From positions 1 through 24,678 of the forward strand of contig JAZNFJ010000088.1 in the NCBI GenBank assembly GCA_045589035.1: a DNA stretch of 24,678 nucleotides, written 5' to 3'. The stretch comes from Avoscillospira sp045589035. GTDB taxonomy: Bacteria > Bacillota > Clostridia > Oscillospirales > Oscillospiraceae. The position numbers and the translations under genes are program-made. Numbering within the stretch: position 1 is the first letter of the stretch; every line of letters starts with the position of its first letter. The notes under the pieces were generated by a model that saw nothing but the letters and a program-made list of their open reading frames with translations, ran no database searches and was not told the DNA's origin. Positions 1 through 5,991 of the stretch are shown in pieces.

Positions 1-10
1 GACGAATCAT
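1..10 (-). CDS. 5' end of an unidentified leftward gene
   Basis: Only the first three codons (Met-Ile-Arg) of a leftward gene lie in the window. The start is supported by a strong AAGGAGG ribosome site about 6 bases upstream of the ATG and by a well-formed promoter further upstream at 54-82. The product cannot be identified from three codons. It is divergent from nnrD. Confidence 0.55.
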
Positions 11-53
11 AAGGGACCTCCTTATAAACAAATAGGCATAGTTTTGTTTCTAT

Positions 54-82
54 ATTGTAACCGATTTGGAAGAAAAGTACAA
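54..82 (-). promoter_or_regulatory. sigma-A promoter for the leftward gene at the window edge
   Basis: Read on the minus strand: -35 TTGTAC (77-82), 17-bp spacer, -10 TACAAT (54-59). It lies about 45 bases upstream of the ATG at position 10, leaving a short leader with an AAGGAGG site. Confidence 0.6.
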
Positions 83-122
83 GAGGGTATTTTATCTTTC
101 GCCCATGTGACGGACGGACAAT

Positions 123-151
123 TTGACTTAAATTCATGAAATGTGTATAAT
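123..151 (+). promoter_or_regulatory. sigma-A promoter of the nnrD-lipoprotein-alr operon
   Basis: -35 TTGACT (123-128), 17-bp spacer, -10 TATAAT (146-151), near-consensus. Transcription should begin near 158, just before the AAGGAGGG site at 161-168. This excludes the in-frame ATG at 141, which lies inside the promoter, as the nnrD start. Confidence 0.8.
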
Positions 152-173
152 AGACGAAAAAAGGAGGGCGATT

Positions 174-1034
174 ATGCATCGAGTCAGAGTGGTTACACAG
201 ACATCACGGGCACTTGTGATGCGGAACTGCCCTCCGCGGCGGCAGAATACCCACAAGGGTGATTACGGCAGAATTTTGCTTCTGTGTGGTGCAGAAGGGT
301 ATACCGGTGCACCTTCTCTTGCGGCAAAAGCAGCACTTCGATCCGGTGCCGGTTTGATCTTTGTGGGTGTACCTCAGAGCATCTACCCCATAGTTGCGTC
401 CAAACTGGATGCCCCTATGGTATTTCCTTTGTCGGATCGGGATGGAAAACTGTCCATGGATGCCTTACCCGCAATTTTGCAGCGGTTGGAGCAGGCGGAT
501 GCCTGCCTGATCGGTCCCGGTCTTGGCAGAAGCGAGGAACTGGATCTCCTGATTCCTGAAATGATCAAGAATTGCAAATGCCCCTTGGTTCTGGATGCCG
601 ATGGCATAAATGCCATGGTGCAGCATAAGGATGTACTGCGCGGAAGAACTTGTCCCATGGTCTTGACGCCCCATGAAGGGGAGTTTCGCCGTCTGACACA
701 GGCAGCGGAAGATGACCGGATTGCCGGAGCGGAACAGTTGGCAAGAGAACTGAATGCAGTCCTCCTGCGAAAAGGGCATGAAACGGTTGTCACAGATGGA
801 AAAAAGACTTATGTAAACCGAACGGGCAATGCAGGTATGGCAACGGGCGGCAGCGGTGATGTGCTGGCAGGCATTTTGACGGCTTTACTGGGGCAGGGGG
901 TTGCTCCCTTGGAAGCGGCAGCAACAGCTGCTTGGCTCCACGGTACAGCCGGTGATCTTGCTGCAGCCCGTCTGGGGCAGTATGCCATGGGACCTTGTGA
1001 TCTGTTGGAGGAACTTCCGCGACTTTTGCCGTAG
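174..1034 (+). CDS. nnrD: ADP-dependent NAD(P)H-hydrate dehydratase
   Basis: NnrD repairs hydrated NAD(P)H (NADHX/NADPHX) by ADP-dependent dehydration in the cytosol. The 286-residue product has the ribokinase-like YjeF C-terminal fold: a glycine-rich segment around GDYGRILLLCGAEGYTGAP, then LIGPGLGRSEE, VLDADGINAM, LTPHEGEFRRL, and the nucleotide-binding ATGGSGDVLAGI near the C-terminus. The epimerase half (NnrE), often fused at the N-terminus, is absent, so this is a stand-alone dehydratase. ATG 174 is chosen because an AAGGAGGG site sits 5 bases upstream and the longer frame would start within the promoter. It is the first gene of a likely operon with the lipoprotein gene (12-base gap) and alr. 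Confidence 0.93.
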   Translation: MHRVRVVTQTSRALVMRNCPPRRQNTHKGDYGRILLLCGAEGYTGAPSLAAKAALRSGAGLIFVGVPQSIYPIVASKLDAPMVFPLSDRDGKLSMDALPAILQRLEQADACLIGPGLGRSEELDLLIPEMIKNCKCPLVLDADGINAMVQHKDVLRGRTCPMVLTPHEGEFRRLTQAAEDDRIAGAEQLARELNAVLLRKGHETVVTDGKKTYVNRTGNAGMATGGSGDVLAGILTALLGQGVAPLEAAATAAWLHGTAGDLAAARLGQYAMGPCDLLEELPRLLP

Positions 1035-1046
1035 GGAAGTGGCGGA

Positions 1047-1616
1047 ATGGTCTGGAAGAAAGTCCTATGTTGTGTTATGATGTTCTTGTGTCTGACAGGG
1101 TGTGGAAGAGGCAATCAACCGGCCCAGCAGGCACTGGATCTGCGGACAGACTTGCTGGAAAAAGGCGGATGCAGTTTCACTGCGGATATGACGGTGGATT
1201 TTCCGGACAGAGCCTATGATTTTTCTGTGTCCTGCGAATATCTGTCCGGAGAGCATGCGAAGATCACAGTCCTGCAGCCGGAGGAGATTGCCGGGATCAC
1301 GGCAAAGGTTTCCGGCAGCGGTGCGGCAGTCGTGTTTGATGACATTGCGCTGGATTTTGGTAAATTGGCAAATGGTAATGTTTCTGCAATGGAGGCACCG
1401 TGGCTTCTGGCAAAATGCTGGGACAGTGCCTATATTTCCGCAGCGGGCAAAGATGGAGATTTGCTCCGTGTGACCTACCTGGAAGGCTATGATGACGGTC
1501 AGTTGACCGTGGATACATGGCTCAACGAAGCAGGCGAACCTGTCAGAGGAGAAATTGCCTATGACGGTATGCGCTGTCTGACTTTGAATATTTCTCAGTT
1601 TCAACTGAACACATAA
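1047..1616 (+). CDS. lipoprotein, GerS/YdcC-like (LolA-type fold suspected)
   Basis: A 189-residue predicted lipoprotein. The short signal peptide carries two lysines (residues 4-5), a hydrophobic core, and the lipobox Leu-Thr-Gly-Cys at 16-19, so Cys19 should be lipidated and anchored outside the membrane. The rest alternates short polar and apolar stretches, as expected of a beta-rich domain, with no catalytic motif. The known order around alr helps: Bacillus subtilis has the lipoprotein gene ydcC just before alr, and Clostridioides difficile has the spore cortex/germination lipoprotein gene gerS just before alr2. The position between nnrD and alr fits this group. The lipoprotein call is firm; the GerS/YdcC relation rests on synteny and size. 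The ribosome site is weak. Confidence 0.72.
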   Translation: MVWKKVLCCVMMFLCLTGCGRGNQPAQQALDLRTDLLEKGGCSFTADMTVDFPDRAYDFSVSCEYLSGEHAKITVLQPEEIAGITAKVSGSGAAVVFDDIALDFGKLANGNVSAMEAPWLLAKCWDSAYISAAGKDGDLLRVTYLEGYDDGQLTVDTWLNEAGEPVRGEIAYDGMRCLTLNISQFQLNT

Positions 1617-1629
1617 AAGGGGATACCTT

Positions 1630-2775
1630 ATGAAGTTACTGAAGCGAACATGGGCAAATGTGGATCTGGATGCTCTGGCACATAACTATCATGCCATTCG
1701 TTCTCATATTCCGTCTGACTGCCGGTTTATGGGTGTGATGAAGGCCGATGCCTATGGCCATGGTGCAGTACCAATGAGCCATGCGTTGGCAGATCTGGGC
1801 ACGGAATATCTGGCAGTATCCAATTTGGAAGAAGCTGTGCAGATCCGACGGGGCGGTATTCGGGTGCCGATACTGATCCTTGGCTACACGCCGCCTATGT
1901 ATGCGGAAAATATGATCTATCTGGATCTGACCCAGGAAGTACATTCCTTGGAATATGCCAAAGCCCTCAACGACACCCTGAATGGAACGAACTTTATTCT
2001 CAATGTCCATCTGAAAATTGATACAGGCATGACCCGTCTGGGCTTCCGCGTGGAGGAAGACGATGCAGAACAGCTTTTGACCGCGGCAAAATTGCCACAT
2101 CTGCATGTGGAGGGTGTGTTCACCCATTTTAGCGTTTCCGACAGCAAGCAGGAAGCGGATATTACCTACACCAGAGAGCAGTATCGCCGCTTTGAGGAAG
2201 CTTTGCAGGCTCTGAAGGCAGGCGGCATCGATCCGGAGATCCGTCATTGCTGCAATTCCGGCGGTACATTGCTGTATCCGGAATTTGCCATGGATATGGT
2301 TCGCCCCGGCATTTCGGTTTATGGAATTGCACCGTCTGCCGATACAGCGGATATTCTGGATCTGAAGTTGGTCATGGGTTTGTATACGACAGTCAGTCAG
2401 CTGCAGGAGATTCCTGCAGGAACGGCAGTCAGCTATGGCAGAACTTATGTTTCTGACCGACCCAGAACGCTGGCAGTTTTGTCTATGGGCTATGCCGACG
2501 GACTGTCCAGAAAACTCTCCGGCCAGGCGGCATTTCTGATCCATGGTAAGCAGGCACCCATTGTGGGCCGTATCTGTATGGATATGTGTATGGTGGATGT
2601 GACGGATATTCCCAATGTCTGCGTAGGTGACGAAGCCATGGTCATGCCCTGGGAATATCTGGCGGAGCAGCTGGATACCATTTCTTACGAGGTGCTCTGC
2701 GGGATCAATAAACGGATTCCCCGGATCTATCTGCAAAACGGAAAAGCATCGGAAATTTTGCAGTATATTGTCTGA
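1630..2775 (+). CDS. alr: alanine racemase (PLP-dependent)
   Basis: Alanine racemase interconverts L- and D-alanine, supplying D-Ala for peptidoglycan. The 381-residue length is typical. The PLP lysine is Lys38 in VMKADAYGHG. The second catalytic base is Tyr288 in MGYADG. Other family blocks are KIDTGMTRLGF (129-139), THFSVSD (165-171), GRICMDMCMVDVT (313-325) and the C-terminal CGINKRIPRIYL. ATG 1630 is preceded by an AAAGGGG site and lies 13 bases after the lipoprotein stop, so the three genes are probably cotranscribed. A strong terminator follows the stop codon. Confidence 0.97.
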   Translation: MKLLKRTWANVDLDALAHNYHAIRSHIPSDCRFMGVMKADAYGHGAVPMSHALADLGTEYLAVSNLEEAVQIRRGGIRVPILILGYTPPMYAENMIYLDLTQEVHSLEYAKALNDTLNGTNFILNVHLKIDTGMTRLGFRVEEDDAEQLLTAAKLPHLHVEGVFTHFSVSDSKQEADITYTREQYRRFEEALQALKAGGIDPEIRHCCNSGGTLLYPEFAMDMVRPGISVYGIAPSADTADILDLKLVMGLYTTVSQLQEIPAGTAVSYGRTYVSDRPRTLAVLSMGYADGLSRKLSGQAAFLIHGKQAPIVGRICMDMCMVDVTDIPNVCVGDEAMVMPWEYLAEQLDTISYEVLCGINKRIPRIYLQNGKASEILQYIV

Positions 2776-2790
2776 TAAACAGGATAGAGA

Positions 2791-2828
2791 AAGGCTCCTC
2801 AAGCATAGAATGTTTGGGGAGCCTTTTT
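2791..2828 (+). terminator. intrinsic terminator after alr
   Basis: Stem of about 15 bp (2791-2805 with 2811-2825, including two G-U pairs) with a 5-base loop, ending in a run of five T (2824-2828). It closes the nnrD-lipoprotein-alr operon. Confidence 0.85.
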
Positions 2829-2829
2829 G

Positions 2830-2838
2830 TGGTATAAA
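2830..2838 (+). promoter_or_regulatory. possible extended -10 promoter for mazF
   Basis: TG-G-TATAAA directly behind the alr terminator. No good -35 is visible, since that position falls in the terminator stem, so the call rests on the extended -10 element. It would give mazF a leader of roughly 77 bases. Confidence 0.4.
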
Positions 2839-2859
2839 ACCGCTGGCGCGTGGGAGAAT

Positions 2860-2916
2860 ATGAGTAGCACCGGCTGCCATGGGCGGTACAGGTGTCACTA
2901 TACTCTCGGAGTGTGA
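2860..2916 (+). other. 18-codon ORF in the mazF leader (possible leader peptide)
   Basis: ATG at 2860 preceded by GGGAG at close spacing. It encodes 18 residues without recognisable similarity and stops at 2914-2916, five bases before the mazF ATG, overlapping the mazF ribosome site. It is far too short for a normal MazE antitoxin. It could be a leader peptide or chance; the ribosome-site spacing is suboptimal. Confidence 0.2.
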
Positions 2917-2921
2917 AGCCA

Positions 2922-3278
2922 ATGGATACCAACGTAAAACGAGGCGATATCTTTTATGCGGACCTGAGCCCTGTGGTTGGCAGTGAGCAGGGAGGGACAC
3001 GACCCGTTCTCATTGTGCAGAACGATACGGGCAACCGCCATTCACCGACTGTCATCGCAGCCGCCATTACCAGTCAGACTGGCAAGGCGAAGCTGCCTAC
3101 CCATATATCTCTGACCGGACGGGATGTGGGATTGACCAAGGATTCCATCGTACTTCTGGAGCAGATACGCACCATCGATAAACGTCGGCTTCGGGAACAT
3201 ATGGGCCATGTGGATGATCGTGTGATGAATCAGATCGACAGTGCCATTGCTGTCAGTTTTGGTCTGCAAACGCCATAA
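2922..3278 (+). CDS. mazF: MazF/EndoA-family mRNA endoribonuclease toxin
   Basis: A 118-residue PemK/MazF-family protein that matches the well-known Bacillus subtilis EndoA (116 aa) almost throughout: KRGDIFYADLSPVVGSEQGG, RPVLIVQND, KAKLPTH and LLEQIRTIDKRRL. The catalytic pair of the B. subtilis enzyme, Arg25 and Thr48, corresponds to Arg27 and Thr50. The family cleaves single-stranded mRNA at short U/A-containing sites. ATG 2922 is preferred over the in-frame GTG at 2892 because it gives the family-typical N-terminus. B. subtilis has alr, then the antitoxin gene ndoAI, then ndoA; here the 146 bases between alr and mazF contain no antitoxin-sized frame, so this looks like a solitary toxin gene. 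Confidence 0.93.
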   Translation: MDTNVKRGDIFYADLSPVVGSEQGGTRPVLIVQNDTGNRHSPTVIAAAITSQTGKAKLPTHISLTGRDVGLTKDSIVLLEQIRTIDKRRLREHMGHVDDRVMNQIDSAIAVSFGLQTP

Positions 3279-3287
3279 TAAACAAAG

Positions 3288-3318
3288 AGCCTCTCTCATA
3301 GTCTTATGAGAGAGGCTT
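3288..3318. terminator. hairpin terminator after mazF
   Basis: Perfect 13-bp stem (3288-3300 with 3305-3317), loop GTCT. The T tract is weak on both sides (CTTGATTAT rightward, TTTGTTTATT leftward), so efficiency is uncertain, but it separates mazF from the next gene. Confidence 0.65.
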
Positions 3319-3341
3319 GATTATAGATTGGAGGTGCGGAA

Positions 3342-3782
3342 ATGGAATTTCCGGTAGTCCATCTGGGGCAGACCATTGGCAGCTGTACCGTCACCGATGA
3401 CGGTCTGTACTGGCTCATAGAATGCTGCTGTGAAATCCTGAGTGATGGAGTAGAGCGGCTCTATTGCGGCGGCAATCGCATCGGTGTTCTGGAACAGAAC
3501 GGTCGGATCGTCACTTGCCGCAAACGGATTTCTAAAACTTCCTTGCCGGAGTTTCCGGGTATGGGGCTGTTTTCTCTTTCTCCCTACGAGATCTGGGAGG
3601 GAAGACTGTTGAATCAGCCGGTGCAATGCCTGCGCGATGGGGATACTTTGCTGTTTCCCTATGCAGCAGATCAGCCCTGTCCTGTTGAGGAACTGATCTG
3701 CTTCTTTTCGGTCAAGGAAGGATTTTGGCGTTTGCCCATGGAAGGACAGTGGCTGTCATCAGATGACGCGTCTTGCGCCTAA
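3342..3782 (+). CDS. unknown protein, 146 aa, beta-rich, no membrane segment
   Basis: I do not recognise this protein. It has a convincing GGAGGT site (3330-3335) 6 bases before the ATG and no competing gene on the other strand over most of its length. No signal peptide or transmembrane helix is visible. Residues 28-30 are three consecutive cysteines within a hydrophobic stretch (LYWLIECCCEIL), with further cysteines near 15, 42 and 59. The C-terminal half is rich in aromatic and proline residues. The spacing of short apolar runs suggests a small beta domain. No promoter of its own is obvious, so it may depend on read-through past the mazF hairpin. Its last 24 bases overlap the 3' end of the convergent hydrolase gene. 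Confidence 0.7.
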   Translation: MEFPVVHLGQTIGSCTVTDDGLYWLIECCCEILSDGVERLYCGGNRIGVLEQNGRIVTCRKRISKTSLPEFPGMGLFSLSPYEIWEGRLLNQPVQCLRDGDTLLFPYAADQPCPVEELICFFSVKEGFWRLPMEGQWLSSDDASCA

Positions 3783-5087
3783 GTACCGGGTTGCATAGTA
3801 AGTTTCGTTCATGGAAGAAACGCGGACACCGGAGGAGGGGTTGGCAGCATGGACGAAGTTCTCATTGCCGATGTAGATGCCAACGTGGTTTGCGTAAGCG
3901 CCGTTGCCGAAGAACACCAGATCGCCGACCTGCAGATTGTCACGGGAAACGGCAACACCGTTGTTGTCCATCTGATCATCAGCGGTGCGCTTGAGGCTGT
4001 GGCCGAACTGACCGAAGCAGTAGTACACCAGGCCGGAGCAGTCAAAGCCATAGTCGGGATGTTCTGCGCCATATACATAGGGATACCCAACAAACGTCAT
4101 GGCGAAGTTGGCGATTTCCAACGCACTCTGGCTGCCTTCGGTACTGACCTGCTGATAATCGCTGACATGCTCTCCACTGACATAGGCGGTCTGACCCTTG
4201 TAGAGGATCTGCACCCAGCCGTTTTCACACAGACCGGTGACGGTCAGATCGGTGCCGAAGCTGACGGTGCCCAGAATGGATGCATCGGTGGACCAGCTGG
4301 AACGGATGTTCAGACCGTTACCGGTGACCATCATATGCTTGTCTACGCCAACCACATTCACATTGTCCACAACAGTGTTTTCACCGGTGATACCGCCGGA
4401 ACTGCCGGTGTTCTGATCCACCACGACCTGTGCATTCTTAATGAAGTAGTAGTACTCATTCAGACTCTTGAATGCCCGCAGGAACATTGCCATAGCTTCC
4501 TGTCGGGTGGCATGGCCGGCAGGCTCCAGATAAGCCTTATCGCCGTAACCGCGACCGTTGACATAGCCGTATTTTACACAGATCTGGGCGGCTTCTGCGG
4601 CCCAGGAGGCAACAGATGCAGCATCGGAGAAAGATGCCAGGTAGCTGCCGTCAGCCGTGGGCAGAAATGCTGCCGCATTGCAGAAGTTTTCCACGATCTT
4701 GAAGAATTCCTGTCTGGTCAGATAATTGTTGGGCTTGAATGTACCATCGGGATAACCGCTGACGATACCCAGTTCGTATGCCTTGATAATGTAGTCGGCA
4801 GAGGCGTCTGTGAAGTAGTCACTGCGCTCCGGTACGATGGAGTATCCAACGATAATCTCCAGAGCATGGACGGCCAGACGGCACATTTCACCACGGGTGA
4901 TATTTTGGGAAAGGTCCATACCGGAGAATGCTTCCGGCAGCAGCTCCAGCTGCTCCATTTCCCGCAGGCTGGGTTCAAACCAGTTGGCAACACCGGTAAA
5001 GCTGCCGTCAGCGGCGGCCATGGGTACAGATCCCATCATCAGTACGGCGCATAAGAGGAGCGCCAGAAGTCTTGTTGTAAGTTTCAT
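3759..5087 (-). CDS. secreted SLH-SH3b-NlpC/P60 cell-wall hydrolase
   Basis: A 442-residue exported protein predicted to cleave peptide stems of peptidoglycan. In order: signal peptide (1-26, ending Ala-Ala-Ala), S-layer-homology repeats (about 30-80, then 90-137 with GYPDGTFKPNNYLTRQEF, then 150-205), a linker, an SH3b domain (about 250-312, GLNIRSSWSTDASILG) and a C-terminal NlpC/P60 papain-like domain (320-442). Catalytic residues are Cys350 in FDCSGL, His401 in NHVGIYIG and probably His413 in FVHAAN. SLH repeats normally tether proteins to pyruvylated secondary wall polymers. ATG 5087 gives the signal peptide at the right place, with a GAGGTG site formed by the last codons of the upstream exonuclease gene (1-base gap), so translation is probably coupled. 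No terminator is seen at its convergent end. Confidence 0.93.
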   Translation of the reverse strand: MKLTTRLLALLLCAVLMMGSVPMAAADGSFTGVANWFEPSLREMEQLELLPEAFSGMDLSQNITRGEMCRLAVHALEIIVGYSIVPERSDYFTDASADYIIKAYELGIVSGYPDGTFKPNNYLTRQEFFKIVENFCNAAAFLPTADGSYLASFSDAASVASWAAEAAQICVKYGYVNGRGYGDKAYLEPAGHATRQEAMAMFLRAFKSLNEYYYFIKNAQVVVDQNTGSSGGITGENTVVDNVNVVGVDKHMMVTGNGLNIRSSWSTDASILGTVSFGTDLTVTGLCENGWVQILYKGQTAYVSGEHVSDYQQVSTEGSQSALEIANFAMTFVGYPYVYGAEHPDYGFDCSGLVYYCFGQFGHSLKRTADDQMDNNGVAVSRDNLQVGDLVFFGNGAYANHVGIYIGNENFVHAANPSSGVRVSSMNETYYATRYLGARRVI

Positions 5088-5088
5088 A

Positions 5089-5844
5089 TTACACCTCAAT
5101 CGTAAGTCCCACAGGGCAGTGGTCCGAGCCGAACACATCGGCATAGATGGGTGTTTCCGTAATGCGGTCTTTCACGTGGTCGGAAACAAGGAAATAGTCA
5201 ATGCGCCATCCGGCATTGTTCTTTCTGGCATTGAAGCGGTAGCTCCACCAGGAATATGCGCCGACGGCATCGGGGTTGCGGAAACGGAAGGTATCCGTAA
5301 AGCCTGCTTCCAGCAGCTTGGTAAAGGAGGCACGCTCTTCATCGGAGAAACCGGCGTTTCCACGGTTGGGTCCGGGATTTTTCAAATCAATTTCCTGGTG
5401 CGCCACATTGTAATCGGCACAGGCAATGACAGGTTTGCTTTGGCTGAGTTTGACCAGATGCTCCCGGTAGGCATTGTCCCATGCCATACGGTGATACAGT
5501 CGTTTGAGTCCATCCTGTGCATTGGGGGTATAACAGTTGACCACATAGAAGTCCGGATATTCCAGAGTGATGCAGCGGCCTTCCGTGTCCAGTTCCGGCA
5601 CACCCAATCCGTAAGTTACGGAAACAGGCTCTTCCTTGGCAAAAATCGCCGTACCGGAATAACCCTTCTTTTCTGCGTAGTTCCAATACTGATGGTAGCC
5701 GGGCAGATCCAGATCTATCTGACCTGCCTGCAGTTTTGTTTCCTGCAGACAGAAAAAGTCTGCATCCACAGCATGGAAGAAATCTTCAAAACCTTTCTGC
5801 AGACAGGCGCGGAGCCCGTTTACATTCCAAGATACAAATTTCAT
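5089..5844 (-). CDS. xth: exodeoxyribonuclease III (AP endonuclease)
   Basis: A 251-residue member of the ExoIII/AP endonuclease family, which cuts abasic sites and removes 3' blocks in base-excision repair. Conserved blocks: WNVNGLRA with Asn7, LQETK with metal-binding Glu35, GYSGTAIF, YTPNAQ, ADYNVAH with Asp144 and Asn146, YSWWSYR, GWRIDYFLVS and the C-terminal GSDHCPV with catalytic Asp241-His242. The length is normal. A GAGGGA site precedes the ATG. It is the first gene of a two-gene leftward operon with the NlpC/P60 hydrolase, an unusual functional pairing, and has a clear promoter at 5869-5897. Confidence 0.95.
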   Translation of the reverse strand: MKFVSWNVNGLRACLQKGFEDFFHAVDADFFCLQETKLQAGQIDLDLPGYHQYWNYAEKKGYSGTAIFAKEEPVSVTYGLGVPELDTEGRCITLEYPDFYVVNCYTPNAQDGLKRLYHRMAWDNAYREHLVKLSQSKPVIACADYNVAHQEIDLKNPGPNRGNAGFSDEERASFTKLLEAGFTDTFRFRNPDAVGAYSWWSYRFNARKNNAGWRIDYFLVSDHVKDRITETPIYADVFGSDHCPVGLTIEV

Positions 5845-5868
5845 AGTATTCCCTCACTTTGTTGTACT

Positions 5869-5897
5869 AGTATACCAAAATTCGACGGCATAGACAA
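5869..5897 (-). promoter_or_regulatory. sigma-A promoter of xth and the NlpC/P60 gene
   Basis: On the minus strand: -35 TTGTCT (5892-5897), 17-bp spacer, -10 TATACT (5869-5874). It implies a leader of only about 15-20 bases carrying the GAGGGA site. Confidence 0.75.
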
Positions 5898-5910
5898 CCC
5901 CTGCATGAGA

Positions 5911-5931
5911 AAATTTACAAATTGTAAATTT
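5911..5931. promoter_or_regulatory. AT-rich palindrome between divergent xth and murT promoters (candidate operator)
   Basis: Perfect inverted repeat with 10-bp arms (AAATTTACAA and its complement) around one central base. It lies 13 bp upstream of the leftward -35 and 25 bp upstream of the rightward -35. The symmetry and position suggest a site for a dimeric regulator; the core TTACA-N3-TGTAA does not let me name the family. There is no T-run context making it a terminator. Confidence 0.5.
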
Positions 5932-5956
5932 TTGGAATGGCAAATCTGTCCGGCAG

Positions 5957-5985
5957 TTGTAATTTCTGCGGAATTGTGATATAAC
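5957..5985 (+). promoter_or_regulatory. promoter of murT-gatD, six bases before the start codon
   Basis: -35 TTGTAA (5957-5962), 17-bp spacer, -10 TATAAC (5980-5985) with an extended TGA just before it. Transcription would begin at about 5992, the A of the murT ATG, so the mRNA would be leaderless or nearly so. Confidence 0.65.
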
Positions 5986-5991
5986 ATAGCC

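Noticed and set aside
141..173. Upstream in-frame ATG for nnrD
   Set aside because: It overlaps the -10 box of the operon promoter; AAGGAGGG points to ATG 174.
1636..3000. Leftward open frame of 454 codons
   Set aside because: Antisense to alr and the mazF start; it crosses the alr terminator and has no recognisable domain.
3849..5054. Rightward open frame of 401 codons
   Set aside because: It is antisense to the SLH-SH3b-NlpC/P60 gene, which has clear domains, a signal peptide and a ribosome site. The frame has no recognisable domain.
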